8,173 nt of DNA from Flammeovirgaceae bacterium (lineage in GTDB: Bacteria > Bacteroidota > Bacteroidia > Cytophagales > Cyclobacteriaceae), in assembly GCA_016709845.1 (NCBI GenBank), contig JADJMA010000057.1, positions 1 through 8,173 of the forward strand. The letters are read 5' to 3'. Both the position numbers and the translations under genes were made by a program. Below are positions 1 through 8,050 of this stretch, piece by piece. How positions within the stretch are numbered: position 1 is the first letter of the stretch; every line of letters begins with the position of its first letter. The notes beneath the pieces were generated by a model, which had not been told where the DNA came from, did not search any database, and saw nothing but the letters and a program-made list of their open reading frames with translations.

Positions 1-624
1 ATTTCTGCGTATCGGGCATAATATAAACACTCTTCGGCGCGACGTTTTTGTAATCAAAGCGCCTGCACCAATAAAACTTTCCCTGCCAATCGTAACTTCA
101 TGTCCAATGGTTGAGTTCACACCCAAAAAACAATACGGTTCGATGACAGATGCCCTGAGATGACCACCTGCCCAGCAACATAACAATGATCTTCCACACG
201 GGCATGATGCCCAAATGATTACCATTCCAAAAAAGACATTGTTCCCCATATTTGTGCAGGGCTGCAAGACCGCATTCTCAAGGACCATGCAATTGTCACC
301 AATTTCAACGCTGCTAAAATTGGACGCCCGCGAACTTACATAACTGATCAACTCATATCCTTTGGCTTTTGCCTCATCATACTTCCTTGCACGAAAATGG
401 TTTAAATCCTGGTAGCCGACCGCCACCAGCATTTTGAAATCATCCGGGGGGTATGCATCCAGAACCTGATCAAATGCGACAACGGGAAGTCCCCACTTTT
501 CCTGTTGGGTAACATGCTCTCCATCCACCGAAAATGCAACCACCTCGTGAGGGCTGTCGTTGGTTAATTGGAAGTAGGCCACATCTGCAATTTTTCCTGC
601 GCCAAAGAGAACTATCTTACTCAT
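1..624 (-). CDS. NeuD/PglD-like sugar O/N-acyltransferase (left-handed beta-helix), 3' end outside window
   Basis: Probable cytoplasmic acyltransferase that moves an acyl group onto an (amino)sugar nucleotide. The ATG at 624 is preceded by a strong ribosome site (GAGGAAAGG, 8 nt spacing) and overlaps the stop of the adenylation gene as ATGA, which suggests coupled translation. The N-terminus reads MSKIVLFGAGKIADV, the Rossmann-like GxGxxA nucleotide-sugar binding start of NeuD/PglD proteins. After about residue 105 hexapeptide-type repeats follow (VEIGDNCMVLENAV, then GNHLGHHARVEDHC, VTIGRESFIGAGALITK). The histidines in GHHARVEDH lie where the family keeps its catalytic base. Four single-base losses must be assumed, near 229-234 (A-run), 210-212 (C-run), about 150 and 45-49 (T-run). 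With them the reading is continuous to base 1, about 208 residues, close to full family length. The acyl donor could be acetyl-CoA, as usual in the family, or the neighbouring carrier protein; the sequence does not decide. Confidence 0.85.
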   Translation of the reverse strand, partial: MSKIVLFGAGKIADVAYFQLTNDSPHEVVAFSVDGEHVTQQEKWGLPVVAFDQVLDAYPPDDFKMLVAVGYQDLNHFRARKYDEAKAKGYELISYVSSRASNFSSVEIGDNCMVLENAVLQPCTNMGNNVFFGMVIIWASCPCGRSLLCCWAGGHLRASVIEPYCFLGVNSTIGHEVTIGRESFIGAGALITKTSRRRVFILCPIRRN

Positions 625-2198
625 TTTGTATACCTTTCCTCATCAAGCGCCAGATACTTTTCTTTTAGGCGCTTGCGATCCACCTTGCCATTGGGATTTT
701 TGAGCAAGGTATCTTCATAATAAAACGCCGATGGGATCATATAATCCAGGGATCAGTTTTCGCAAATCCTGACGCAGTTGATCGTCGTTTAGCCCGCTGA
801 TGAACAGCCAGCACAGCGATAATGCGGCTCAAGCCGCCGCTGTTGGAATGGATCGCGATCGCTTCCAAGATATATTCAATACGATGCAGGGCGTTCTCGA
901 TCTCTTCCAATTCAATGCGATAGCCCATATGTTTGATCTGGTTATCTTTTCTACCATGAATATAAAGTTTACCATCGGCAGGGTCAAGGCGCACCAGGTC
1001 ACCTGGTTTTATAGATAACTTCACGAAACGCTCCATTATATGGGTTCTGCACAAAACTGGCGGCGGTGCGCTCGGGATCATTGTAATAGCCCAAGCCAAC
1101 ATTGGGTCCCAGCAAACACAACTCGCCCAGCCCGCCTTCCGAAACCATTTTATTTTCATCATCAAGGATCAGGCATGAAAAATTACCGGCAATCGAGCCG
1201 AGCGGCGGGAAGCCCTGCAAGTCGCGGAAATCGTCGGCGGTAATCTTATACGATGAGCAAATGCAGGTGCACTCGGTCGGTCCGCTGACATTGAAAAATT
1301 CGCTTGTCTCTGAATAGACATCAAACAGCGCCTTCAACTTTGGTTTGGGATATCCTTCACCGCCAAAGATGAACCGTTTAATGCTCCGAAGGTACCGGCC
1401 ATCGGCGGCCTTCATCGTCTGTAAATAGATCAACAAAGATGGCACAGAGAACCATAACGTGCAGCCTGCCAAATCGATCTTTTCAACCATCAATTTAGGA
1501 TTGCGGGTCTCCTGTTTGGAAAATGGGACAAGACAGGCCCCATTAAAAATGGCGGAATAAAAATCGAAGACAGAATTATCAAAATATAATGGATTAAGGT
1601 TGGTTGAGATATCCTCATGTGTAACAGCATATGTCTGCCTGCCCCACTCGATCAAGTTTAGGACATTGGCATGGGTCATGACCGCGCCTTTGGGAACACC
1701 CGTCGAACCGGAGGTGAACATAATATAAGATGGAGCTGCCCCCGTAATATTTCTGGTAAACGGCAGGTTTGTATCTTCAAAACCTTCCATGTGAATGACG
1801 AGTTCATCTGCGTTAATGGGATCAATCAATAATTCCGCAAAGATATTCTCCATCTTTTGCAACAGTTCACTGTCCGCTGCCACAAGGCGCGGGTGACAGG
1901 TTGAAAATATTTTGCGCAGTCGTTCGGGCGGGCTATCGGGGTCAAAGATGGAATACACAACGCCGATCTTCAAGCAGGCAAGCATCAGGGAAAAGGTATG
2001 GATATTTTTTAATCCAGAAATACAAACAACGTCCCCAGAAGCCAGGCCATGCTGAAACAGCAACCGCGCCATTTGATTTGCACGGCAGTTTAAATCCAGA
2101 TAGGTATAAGACTCGCGTTCATTAAACCAAAGAGATACACGCTGGGGATATCTTTCGACAATATCTTGAAAACGAAGGGCAAGATTATATTCGTACAT
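621..2198 (-). CDS. Stand-alone amino-acid-type adenylation enzyme (AMP-binding, ANL superfamily)
   Basis: Activates a carboxylic, probably amino, acid with ATP to the acyl-adenylate and most likely loads it on the carrier protein encoded two genes upstream. Reconstructed length is about 526 residues, similar to DltA-type enzymes, with no condensation, carrier or thioesterase domain. Core motifs are in order: YIMFTSGSTGVPKG (A3, about 158-171), YFDNSVFDFY (A4, Asp about 207), NVSGPTE (A5, about 303-309), YKTGDLVRL (A7, about 396-404), GRKDNQIKHMGYRIE (A8) and NPNGKVDRKRL (A10, catalytic Lys about 506). The A4 Asp is the residue that binds the alpha-amino group in amino-acid-activating domains, so an amino acid substrate is favoured; which one I cannot read. 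Frame breaks: an extra base near 1004, one lost near 803, one extra near 743. The start is ATG 2198 (5 nt after the SDR stop) or TTG 2207, which overlaps that stop; neither has a good ribosome site. The stop overlaps the next gene by 4 nt. Confidence 0.9.
633..641 (-). promoter_or_regulatory. Strong ribosome binding site for the NeuD-like gene inside the adenylation gene
   Basis: The minus strand reads GAGGAAAGG, 8 nt before ATG 624. It lies within the last codons of the adenylation gene, whose TGA overlaps the start as ATGA. This supports both the start choice and translational coupling. Confidence 0.65.
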
Positions 2199-2203
2199 CG
2201 TCT

Positions 2204-2953
2204 TCAAATAACCAGACCACCATCCAGCTCCAACACTTTGCCGTTGAAAAAATCATTTTCGATCACGCTGATAACACCTTGCGCGATCTCCTGAGGGTTT
2301 GCCGAGCCGGCGCAAGGGTACCTTCTTGACAATCTCTTGTAACACGGCTTCGCTTAAGGCTTCTTTTGTTGACTCTGTTTCTGTGTATCCCGGGGCCACC
2401 GCCATTACTCGTATGCCCATTGTGCTCAATTCTTTTGCCCAGGTGGCGGTCAGCGTTCACCCGGCCTTTGCGGCTGAATACGCAGACTGTCCCACATTCC
2501 CAGAAGCAGAGACCGAGCTAATATTCACGATAACACCCTTTGTGCGGGTGGAGATCATTTTTTCGACAATACAGGCGGTCATATAAAACACCGAACTCAA
2601 GTTTGTGGCCAATGTCTTGTTCCACATGGCCACATCATGCTTTTCGATCCCAGAGGAAGAGATCCTGACCAAGGGCGCGCTGTAAAGAATGCCTGGCATT
2701 GTTAATCGAAAACATCTGCAGACTTAAATTCTGCGTGATAACGGGCTGCGGCGGCCAGAACCTGTTCATAATCGGCGATATCGCACTCAATGCAGGTTAT
2801 GTCTGGATGTTGTTCGCGCAGTTCTGCCAGCCCTTGTCTGTTTATATCGAAAGCAGAGACAATTGCCCCTTTGGAAATCAGCGCATCAACTACGCTTCGT
2901 CCCAAGCCTCTTACACCGCCAGTGACAATCACCTTCTTTCCACGCAGTTCCAT
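2204..2953 (-). CDS. SDR-family oxidoreductase, FabG-like (3-oxoacyl-ACP reductase type)
   Basis: NAD(P)H-dependent dehydrogenase/reductase of the classical short-chain family, about 250 residues. The start ATG 2953 (MELRGKKVIVTGG) follows GGAG/GGGAG sites and overlaps the expected carrier-protein stop as TGATG. Visible landmarks: TGGVRGLG cofactor loop (residues 11-18), acidic D36 in AFDIN after beta-2, NNAG (about 84-87, restored), N117, Ser146 in NISSVSA, and the YSAAK catalytic pair Tyr158/Lys162; the C-terminus ends in ELDGGLVI. The sequence is broken by two extra bases near 2707 and 2695 around NNAG. An in-frame TGA near 2453 sits where the family has three residues before LT, consistent with three lost bases. 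One further extra base lies near 2294. Sitting directly between the carrier protein and the adenylation gene, it probably acts on a carrier-bound acyl group, for example reducing a keto group. A sugar-nucleotide reductase role cannot be excluded. Confidence 0.88.
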
Positions 2954-3185
2954 CAGACTCCACTCCCTTGCCCTGTAACACACGTTTGATCTCGGCCACG
3001 CTTTGCATCGAAACGATCTCTTCAAAAGTGAATTCCACCCCAAAGGCCTGTTCCAGGGAGGCGATCAGATCCATATGTTGAAGCGAATCCCAGGTTTCAA
3101 CTTCAGACATGGTTAATTGGTCGGTAATGTCTGCCGGTGAAATATGTAAAGTGGACACGAGTATCTCATCAATTTTTGTATTCAA
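2953..3185 (-). CDS. Stand-alone acyl/peptidyl carrier protein
   Basis: Small carrier protein of about 76 residues that would hold an acyl or aminoacyl group as a thioester on a phosphopantetheine arm. The attachment site is clear: ETWDSLQHMDLI with Ser34, followed by the helical continuation EQAFGVEFTFEEIVSMQSV typical of ACP/DltC-like carriers. The start is TTG at 3185, supported by AGAGAGGA with 7 nt spacing; no in-frame ATG exists upstream. As written, the frame runs on to 2886, 67 nt into the SDR gene. One base lost from the G-run read from 2965-2967 would restore a stop at 2955-2953, giving a TGATG junction with the SDR and a normal ACP length, so I end it there. It lies in the operon between a FemAB-like transferase and the reductase/adenylation pair, so its loading enzyme is most likely the adenylation protein at 2198-621. 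No phosphopantetheinyl transferase is visible here. Confidence 0.88.
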
Positions 3186-3192
3186 GTTAAAT

Positions 3193-3200
3193 TCCTCTCT
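3193..3200 (-). promoter_or_regulatory. Ribosome binding site deciding the TTG start of the carrier protein
   Basis: The minus strand reads AGAGAGGA, 7 nt before TTG 3185. It lies between the stop of the FemAB-like gene (3215-3213) and the carrier-protein start. It is the main reason for accepting a TTG start, as no ATG is available in frame. Confidence 0.6.
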
Positions 3201-3212
3201 TCCATTATAATT

Positions 3213-4123
3213 TTAGAACTCACCCAAACGGTAGGCGGGAAAGAATTTTGTAGATGTGCCGCCTTTGGATGCAACGATCTGCTGATATTTTTTATGGTCA
3301 AAAATACGCCCACAAAAATACGCAGTTCGAACACCCGTTGACCAGCCTCGTTGAAACGAGTTAATCCGTCATTCTCATCTCCATTAATGCCCGCACCCGC
3401 TCCCAGGCTAAGCCATTGCAAGCCTTCCTTCGAAAAATAATCGAGCAACGTCCAGAATAATGCAAAAGATACGTTTAATTTATAGCCTTCCGAGCTGTAA
3501 GCTCCCAAATGATAATAACCTACATTACCCTGAACGTACCATAACAACATTCCAACTGTTCTATCATCAACAACTGCCCTGCATGCAACGATGCCGAATG
3601 CTTAACTGCTTTGCAAATGCGTCCCTGGAAAATCTGGTCATTCCCATAATATTATGGCGTTCGATCAGGTTGCCATAAAGAAATCCATTCATCCAGGTAT
3701 TTAATAGGCTCAGTACAAATTTCGACATTAACCATTCTTAAGGCCTTTTGGACATTGCGCTGATGGTGAGCAGCCACAAATTCTTCCAGGCCGTCGCTGC
3801 AGATCAATAATAAAATGTTCTTTATAGGGTCTGGCTATATCTTTAAAACAATTCACCAAGTCTTGATGATTATATCTCCCAAACGGGTCAGTTACCAACG
3901 ACAGGGAAACCAATTGATTCCCAATCCAATCCAAATCCTTCCCCAAACCCGACCAATCCTGGCAGGAGAATATTGGATAGCAACCCATACCATCAAATTC
4001 GGAAGTTCCCAAAATAGGGCGTTTTAATATCCAGCCTTTGCTGGCAGGTAATTCAAGGGGGTCGCCAAATTCAATCAAAGAGTGAGCATATAAGGAATGC
4101 AAATAACCAGAATTAATCATCAT
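3213..4123 (-). CDS. FemAB/GNAT-fold acyltransferase (BioF2-like, peptidoglycan-bridge type)
   Basis: Reconstructed protein of about 303 residues of the GNAT/FemAB-related group that includes the BioF2-like acetyltransferase domain. The N-terminal part contains YLHSLYAHSLIEFGDP and DPFGRYNHQDL. The C-terminal core has YYHLGAYSSEGYKLNVSFAL, WLSLGAGAGINGDENDGL, then RF(K)RGWSTGVRTAYFCGRIFD and the terminal FFPAYRLGEF. The last three blocks are highly characteristic of this group in glycan clusters. Frame breaks lie near 3789-3792, 3677-3683, 3597-3602 and 3351-3352; the last is a lost A that restores RFKRGW. Start ATG 4123 (a second ATG at 4120 is possible) lies 8 nt after the GT2 stop with no clear ribosome site. 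Relatives of this fold transfer aminoacyl groups from tRNA (FemX) or act as N-acyltransferases. Here the neighbouring carrier protein suggests a carrier-bound donor, which is inference. Confidence 0.8.
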
Positions 4124-4131
4124 CAATATTT

Positions 4132-5097
4132 TCAGGGTACGGGTGAGCAGATGCTTCCATACTCCATAAAGGTGGAATATATATTTTTGACAAGCTTATT
4201 TTTTTCCTGTGATCCTGAATATTTTGCTTTAAAATTCACAAAAACATTCTCCACAAATTTCAGGAAGAACCAAATTTCCCAAGCCAATTTTTTACTGATA
4301 ATCCTTTTCAGCATCAGTAGTGTTTTTGGGTTTCTAGCTCGTCTGGTGAAATACTCATCATACCTACAATTGAAATATTTATTTTAATTGATAGTTATCA
4401 ATAACCGCCAGTCTTTCGATCACTGCGACAGACAAACCAGACCACGTTCCCCTACCCGTAATATTGTAAACCGACATGATCTTATCGTAGTAATATAACG
4501 GTCCTTTATCCAAATAACTGTAAAACAAATAAATATCCCCATGAATTTTTGATTTTTTTGAATATTTAATCACACTTCTATGAACTCTGGCTGAAGTGTG
4601 TAAATAGGGCCCCGCATTTTCAAAACAAGCGGGTTTTGGATCTCAATTCTATGGATTTCATGCACCTGAGATCTTTTGGTTTTATTCTCAACATCAACGC
4701 ACAGGGTATCGTGGGCAAAAGTCACATACTCCGGATTATTTTCCAAAACGCTGAGCGCAATTTGAATTTTTTGAGGATCGCACCAGGCATCGTCCCCATC
4801 CAGGCAGCACCAATATTTTGTATTGACATTTTTAATTGCAACGTGACCGTGGAAAACCTTACGAGGGTCAGAAAATGTATTCTGCGGCTGAGCAAACAAT
4901 TTTATTTTGTCTGGATATCTTTTTGCGTACTCTCACAGATCAACAAAGTGCCATCCGTCGAGCAATCATCACAAAGCCATATCTGATAAAGATATTCTGT
5001 TTCCCTGCTCTAAAACGCTGTCCAAGGCCTTTGCGATATAATCCTTTTGGTTGAATGTGACAATAATAACGGTCAACATTACGGGGTTCTTATCCAT
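4132..5097 (-). CDS. Family 2 (GT-A) glycosyltransferase
   Basis: Inverting-type glycosyltransferase adding a sugar from a nucleotide donor to a growing glycan; cytoplasmic, with no obvious membrane helix. Start ATG 5097, with an internal in-frame ATG at 5079. The protein opens MLTVIIVTFNQKDYIAKALDS, then CDDCSTDGT (about 42-50), the metal-binding DxD region CCLDGDDAWCDP (Asp100-Asp103), and later HTSARVHRS and HGDIYLFYSYLDKGP, the acceptor/catalytic-base segment of GT2 enzymes. It then has a Lys/Arg-rich C-terminal region (DEYFTRRA, LKRIISKK). Reconstructed length is about 320 residues. Frame breaks lie near 5003-5005 (extra G), 4929-4934, 4617-4620 (A-run short by one) and 4382-4385 (A-run long by one). 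The reading downstream of the last break is contiguous to the stop at 4134-4132, so the apparent small ORF at 4314-4132 is this gene's C-terminus. Donor sugar unknown. Confidence 0.88.
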
Positions 5098-5111
5098 TTC
5101 AATTCCACACT

Positions 5112-6094
5112 CTAAACATTTATTCTGGCGAATAAAACTGTTCCATACAAGGGACTTGTAATAAAATGATCCAGATAAAGTTCATTCAGGGACTAATTCC
5201 TTTAAAGCGGGGATCTCCCAAAAATCACTATTTTTGTGATAAACACAAATAGCAAGCTGCGGCTTGTATTTTCCAATCGTTCCAGCGGCTCCTTTAATGT
5301 TTCAAGTTCCGCCCCTTCAATATCAAGTTTTACTGAAATTGATTTTCTCGATCTTTTTTTGAGCAACAAAATCATCGATGGAAATCGTCTTATACAATTG
5401 AGCATTTTCATCCACTTTGCTATTGGACAAGTGCGACCCCGTTCCGCTTTCAACAGCCGAAAGCTCGGTTTCAGAATTGCCCATAAAGGTCTTTCCACTA
5501 ATTCAACAATATTTTGTTTATCAGGATTTAATTTTATATTTTTATTAAATACATTTAAATTACCCCTGATAAACTCGAAGGAAAAGACCTTCCCCTTATC
5601 CTTTACAAGACTAGCAAAATACAGAGCCGTATCTCCAAAACAGGCGCCTCCATCAATAACATAGTCACCTGCTTTGGCGTACACTTTGTTTTGATATTTA
5701 TATTGCTCCAGGAAAAAATCTATAAAAACGCCTATTTTATTGGAATAAAATTTTATATCAAACCCAATTTCTTCTAAATTGTACAGATAAAAGTCCCAAA
5801 CGCCGACTTTGAGACAAGTATCATTCATTTTTAATTCATCAATTTTGTCGAAGTATTTCCAAATATGGGAATAATACAAGGGGAACCTTGTTTTTAATGG
5901 CCCCAAGACACGTGCAACAATAACCTTCAAAAACATTTCCCTGGAATATTCATCACTTAATGAATCATATGTGAATTGAAGACCATCCAGGTCGTAATCT
6001 CTACTCAATTTCTCAAAGGCTTCGTCTTGAATTTTTCTGCGTTTAGACCAAGAGTGTTCTATTTTTGCTGTCCGATCCCAACGTGGTTCTTCAT
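5112..6094 (-). CDS. FkbM-family SAM-dependent methyltransferase
   Basis: Methyltransferase expected to O-methylate a sugar hydroxyl using S-adenosylmethionine. Diagnostic pieces: GDYVIDGGACFGDTALYFAS (SAM-binding motif I, about 142-161), GKVFSFEFIRGNLNVF (acidic residue after beta-2), the family signature VKLDIEGAELETL, then KYKPQLAICVYHK and the terminal GTVLFARINV. Reconstructed length is about 325 residues, normal for FkbM proteins with an N-terminal extension (here DGLQFTYDSLSDEY onward). Frame breaks lie near 6062-6066 (A-run), 5482, 5330, 5293-5295 (A-run short by one) and about 5186. The start is least certain: ATG 6094, 8 nt after the previous stop with AAGAG before it, needs the A-run break at 6062-6066; the first unbroken start is TTG 6008. 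It ends 14 nt before the GT2 start. Substrate position on the sugar cannot be read from sequence. Confidence 0.85.
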
Positions 6095-6102
6095 AAAACT
6101 CT

Positions 6103-7074
6103 TCAACTTCTGAAAACTCGTAATAAATTTTCTCTTATAAGATTTAGAATCCTGTCTGTAAAAGTTTCTACCTTTATTTTCTCAGCTATATACAAAACAC
6201 TTGTTTTGGTAAAACCATATTCCTTTAAAGACAGATTCACTCAAAATGTTGTATCCCAAGTTGTTTTACGGTAAAGCCTAGCTTCTACTCGTTCAACAAA
6301 ACCGGATTTGTTGTTGCAAGCGCACATGGTCAAACTGACCAAACCGACGCCAGCGCTCTGATTCATCCGTGACTTGAGGATCCTCGTCAATTTGATCAAG
6401 TGTCAAAATGATCGGCACCATGATGATACCCCAGCCTCCTGGTTTAAGCACCCGATACAACTCAGACAAGGCCTTTTTATCATCTTTAACATGTTCCAAT
6501 ACATGCGAACAAATCAAAATATCGTATGTATCAGAATTAATCTCGGGCATGTTCATTATATCAACAGCGAAGTCAACACCTTCAACAAGCATATCGGCGG
6601 TATGACGGGTGATATTTTTGTAAGTATTTATAAAATTACTCAGTGGAAGAGACGGTGCAATATCAAGTAAAAGAACCAGATCATCGTGAGGTAGTTTTTC
6701 CTTCAAATAACAGGCATACAGTCTATCTCTATCTGAGGCACCACAATGCGGACATAGATATTGCTCAAAATTTATGGTCTCTCCTTCTTCAGGTTTGTAA
6801 GGAAATCCATGATTTCTAAGGTTTTCGATGTAATACTGTGCAAGAGGTAAAAATTCAAAGACTTGTTTTTGGCAAACTGAACATTTGTAAGGGGCATTAG
6901 TAAATTCAATTGGCTGGGGTTGTATTGTGCGCCCTTCTTTTCCTGCCATATCCCAGATAATGAACAAGAGGGTTTATCCCTGCTTTTGACATCCACATAA
7001 GTGTCCAAATACCACTGGCTGGAGAAAAAAGACCCTCTGGCTTTCATCAGAGGGTCTTTTACTTCAATGCTCAT
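6103..7074 (-). CDS. Class I SAM methyltransferase with Cys-rich segment and N-terminal WYL/HYL module
   Basis: Reconstructed protein of about 320 residues with three parts. Residues 1-50 read DPLMKARGSFFSSQWYLDTY, then DV(K)KAGINPLVHYL and GYGRKEGR. This is the WYL..PDV..AGxxPLxHYL..G..EGR module often found at the ends of glycosyltransferases. Next comes a zinc-ribbon-like segment with CSVC (65-68) and CPHC (108-111). Then a class I methyltransferase core: LVLLLDIAPS (motif I), DILICSHVLEHVKDD, ALSELYRVLKPGG, RWRRFGQFDHVR, and the end GFTVKQLGIQHF, ESVFKEYGFTKTSVLYIAEK. Indels are inferred at 6984-6987 (A-run short by two), 6938-6941, about 6308-6322, 6280, 6241 and 6222. Start ATG 7074 has no clear ribosome site; ATG 7047 is an alternative. 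Without accepting the frame breaks the core would begin at TTG 6967 or ATG 6949. Likely role: methylating a glycan residue, probably the chain end; substrate unknown. Confidence 0.82.
7025..7060 (-). terminator. Perfect 13-bp hairpin with U6 tail, inside the start of the methyltransferase gene
   Basis: Arms 7027-7039 and 7048-7060 are perfectly complementary (AAAAGACCCTCTG and its complement) around an 8-nt loop. On the minus strand the hairpin is followed by six T (7030-7025). This is a textbook intrinsic terminator shape, about 90 nt after the stop of the FG-GAP gene. However, the same bases read as codons of the methyltransferase module (KDPLMKARGSFF). It may end the upstream transcript, attenuate entry into the glycan operon, or both. 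Confidence 0.55.
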
Positions 7075-7150
7075 AAAATAGTAATCAGTTAACTATCGAG
7101 AGCTATTTCATGAATCAGCCTTAGTAACATTCAAAATTCAGGAGCACAGG

Positions 7151-8050
7151 TTATTCCGCTGTACCCACGTATACACCATCCAAGCCAAAGCCAACCAGAT
7201 CATCTCTACCATCAAAATTGACATCCCCCACCGTCCGCACAAATTGATTCACCGTCCAGCCATGGGAAAGATCAAAACCATTCGTCCAGCGGCTGATCGC
7301 CCCAAAGCTCGTGCCGTTTGAGGGCGCTACATACACACCATCCAACCCAAAGCCGATCAGATCCTCTCGGCCATCGTTATTGACATCCCCAACTGTCCGC
7401 ACAAAGTCCGCCACTGTCCAACCATGCGACAGATCAAAAGAAGTTGTCCAGCGGCTGATCGCACCAAAGCTCGTGCCGTTTGAGAGCGCTACATACACGC
7501 CATCCAGACCAAATCCGATCAGGTCATCCCTGCCATCATTGTTGACATCCCCCATCGTCCGTACAAAATCCTTCACCGTCCAACCATGCGAGAGATCAAA
7601 AGAAGTTGTCCAGCGGCTGATCGCACCAAAGCTCGTGCCGTTTGAGAGTGCCACATACACCCCATCCAGACCAAAGCCGATCAGATCATCCCTGCCATCA
7701 TTGTTGACATCCCCCACCGTCCGTACAAAATCCTTCACCGTCCAGCCATGCGATAGATCAAAAGAAGTTGTCCAGCGGCTGATCGCACCAAAGCTCGTGC
7801 CGTTTGAGAGTGCCACATACACCCCATCCAGACCAAAGCCGATCAGATCATCCCTGCCATCGTTGTTGACATCTCCCACCGTCCGCACAAAATCCCTTCA
7901 CCGTCCAGCCATGCGAGAGATCAAAAGAAGTTGTCCATCGACTGAGCGGAACCAAACCCACTGCCTGTGGAGAGAGCAACATACACGCCATCCTGTCCAA
8001 TCCAACCAGATCCGCCCTTCCATCGTTGTTTACATCCCCACTGTCCGCAC
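7151..8050 (-). repeat. Tandem repeat, 162-bp unit, about 5.5 copies
   Basis: Unit starts on the minus strand (the GTNCGGAC block encoding VRT) fall at 8050, 7888, 7726, 7564, 7402 and 7240, an exact 162-nt spacing, equal to 54 codons. The last copy is cut at 7151 by the stop codon. By eye, the units 7888-7727 and 7726-7565 differ at about five of 162 positions. The copy 8050-7889 and the terminal copies are more divergent. Confidence 0.92.

Noticed and set aside
2263..2460. Small minus-strand open frame of 65 codons
   Set aside because: It is an out-of-frame reading of the SDR C-terminal region; the SDR frame gives the recognisable GYTETES, PLRRLGKP and LDGG segments.
3182..3212. FemAB-like gene ending at 3182 in a TTGA overlap with the carrier protein
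   Set aside because: That ending belongs to a shifted frame. The frame with FCGRIFD and PAYRLGEF stops at 3215-3213, leaving a 27-nt gap with a ribosome site.
4132..4314. Separate small gene of 60 codons on the minus strand
   Set aside because: Correcting one A in the run at 4382-4385 joins it seamlessly to the glycosyltransferase C-terminus.
7075..7150. Promoter for the glycan operon in the gap after the FG-GAP gene
   Set aside because: A TTGAAT-like box and TACTAT-like box exist on the minus strand but spacing and matches are poor, so I do not call one.
7151..8050. CRISPR array suggested by regular spacing
   Set aside because: The whole 162-bp unit repeats without unique spacers and is an open reading frame of 54-residue units.
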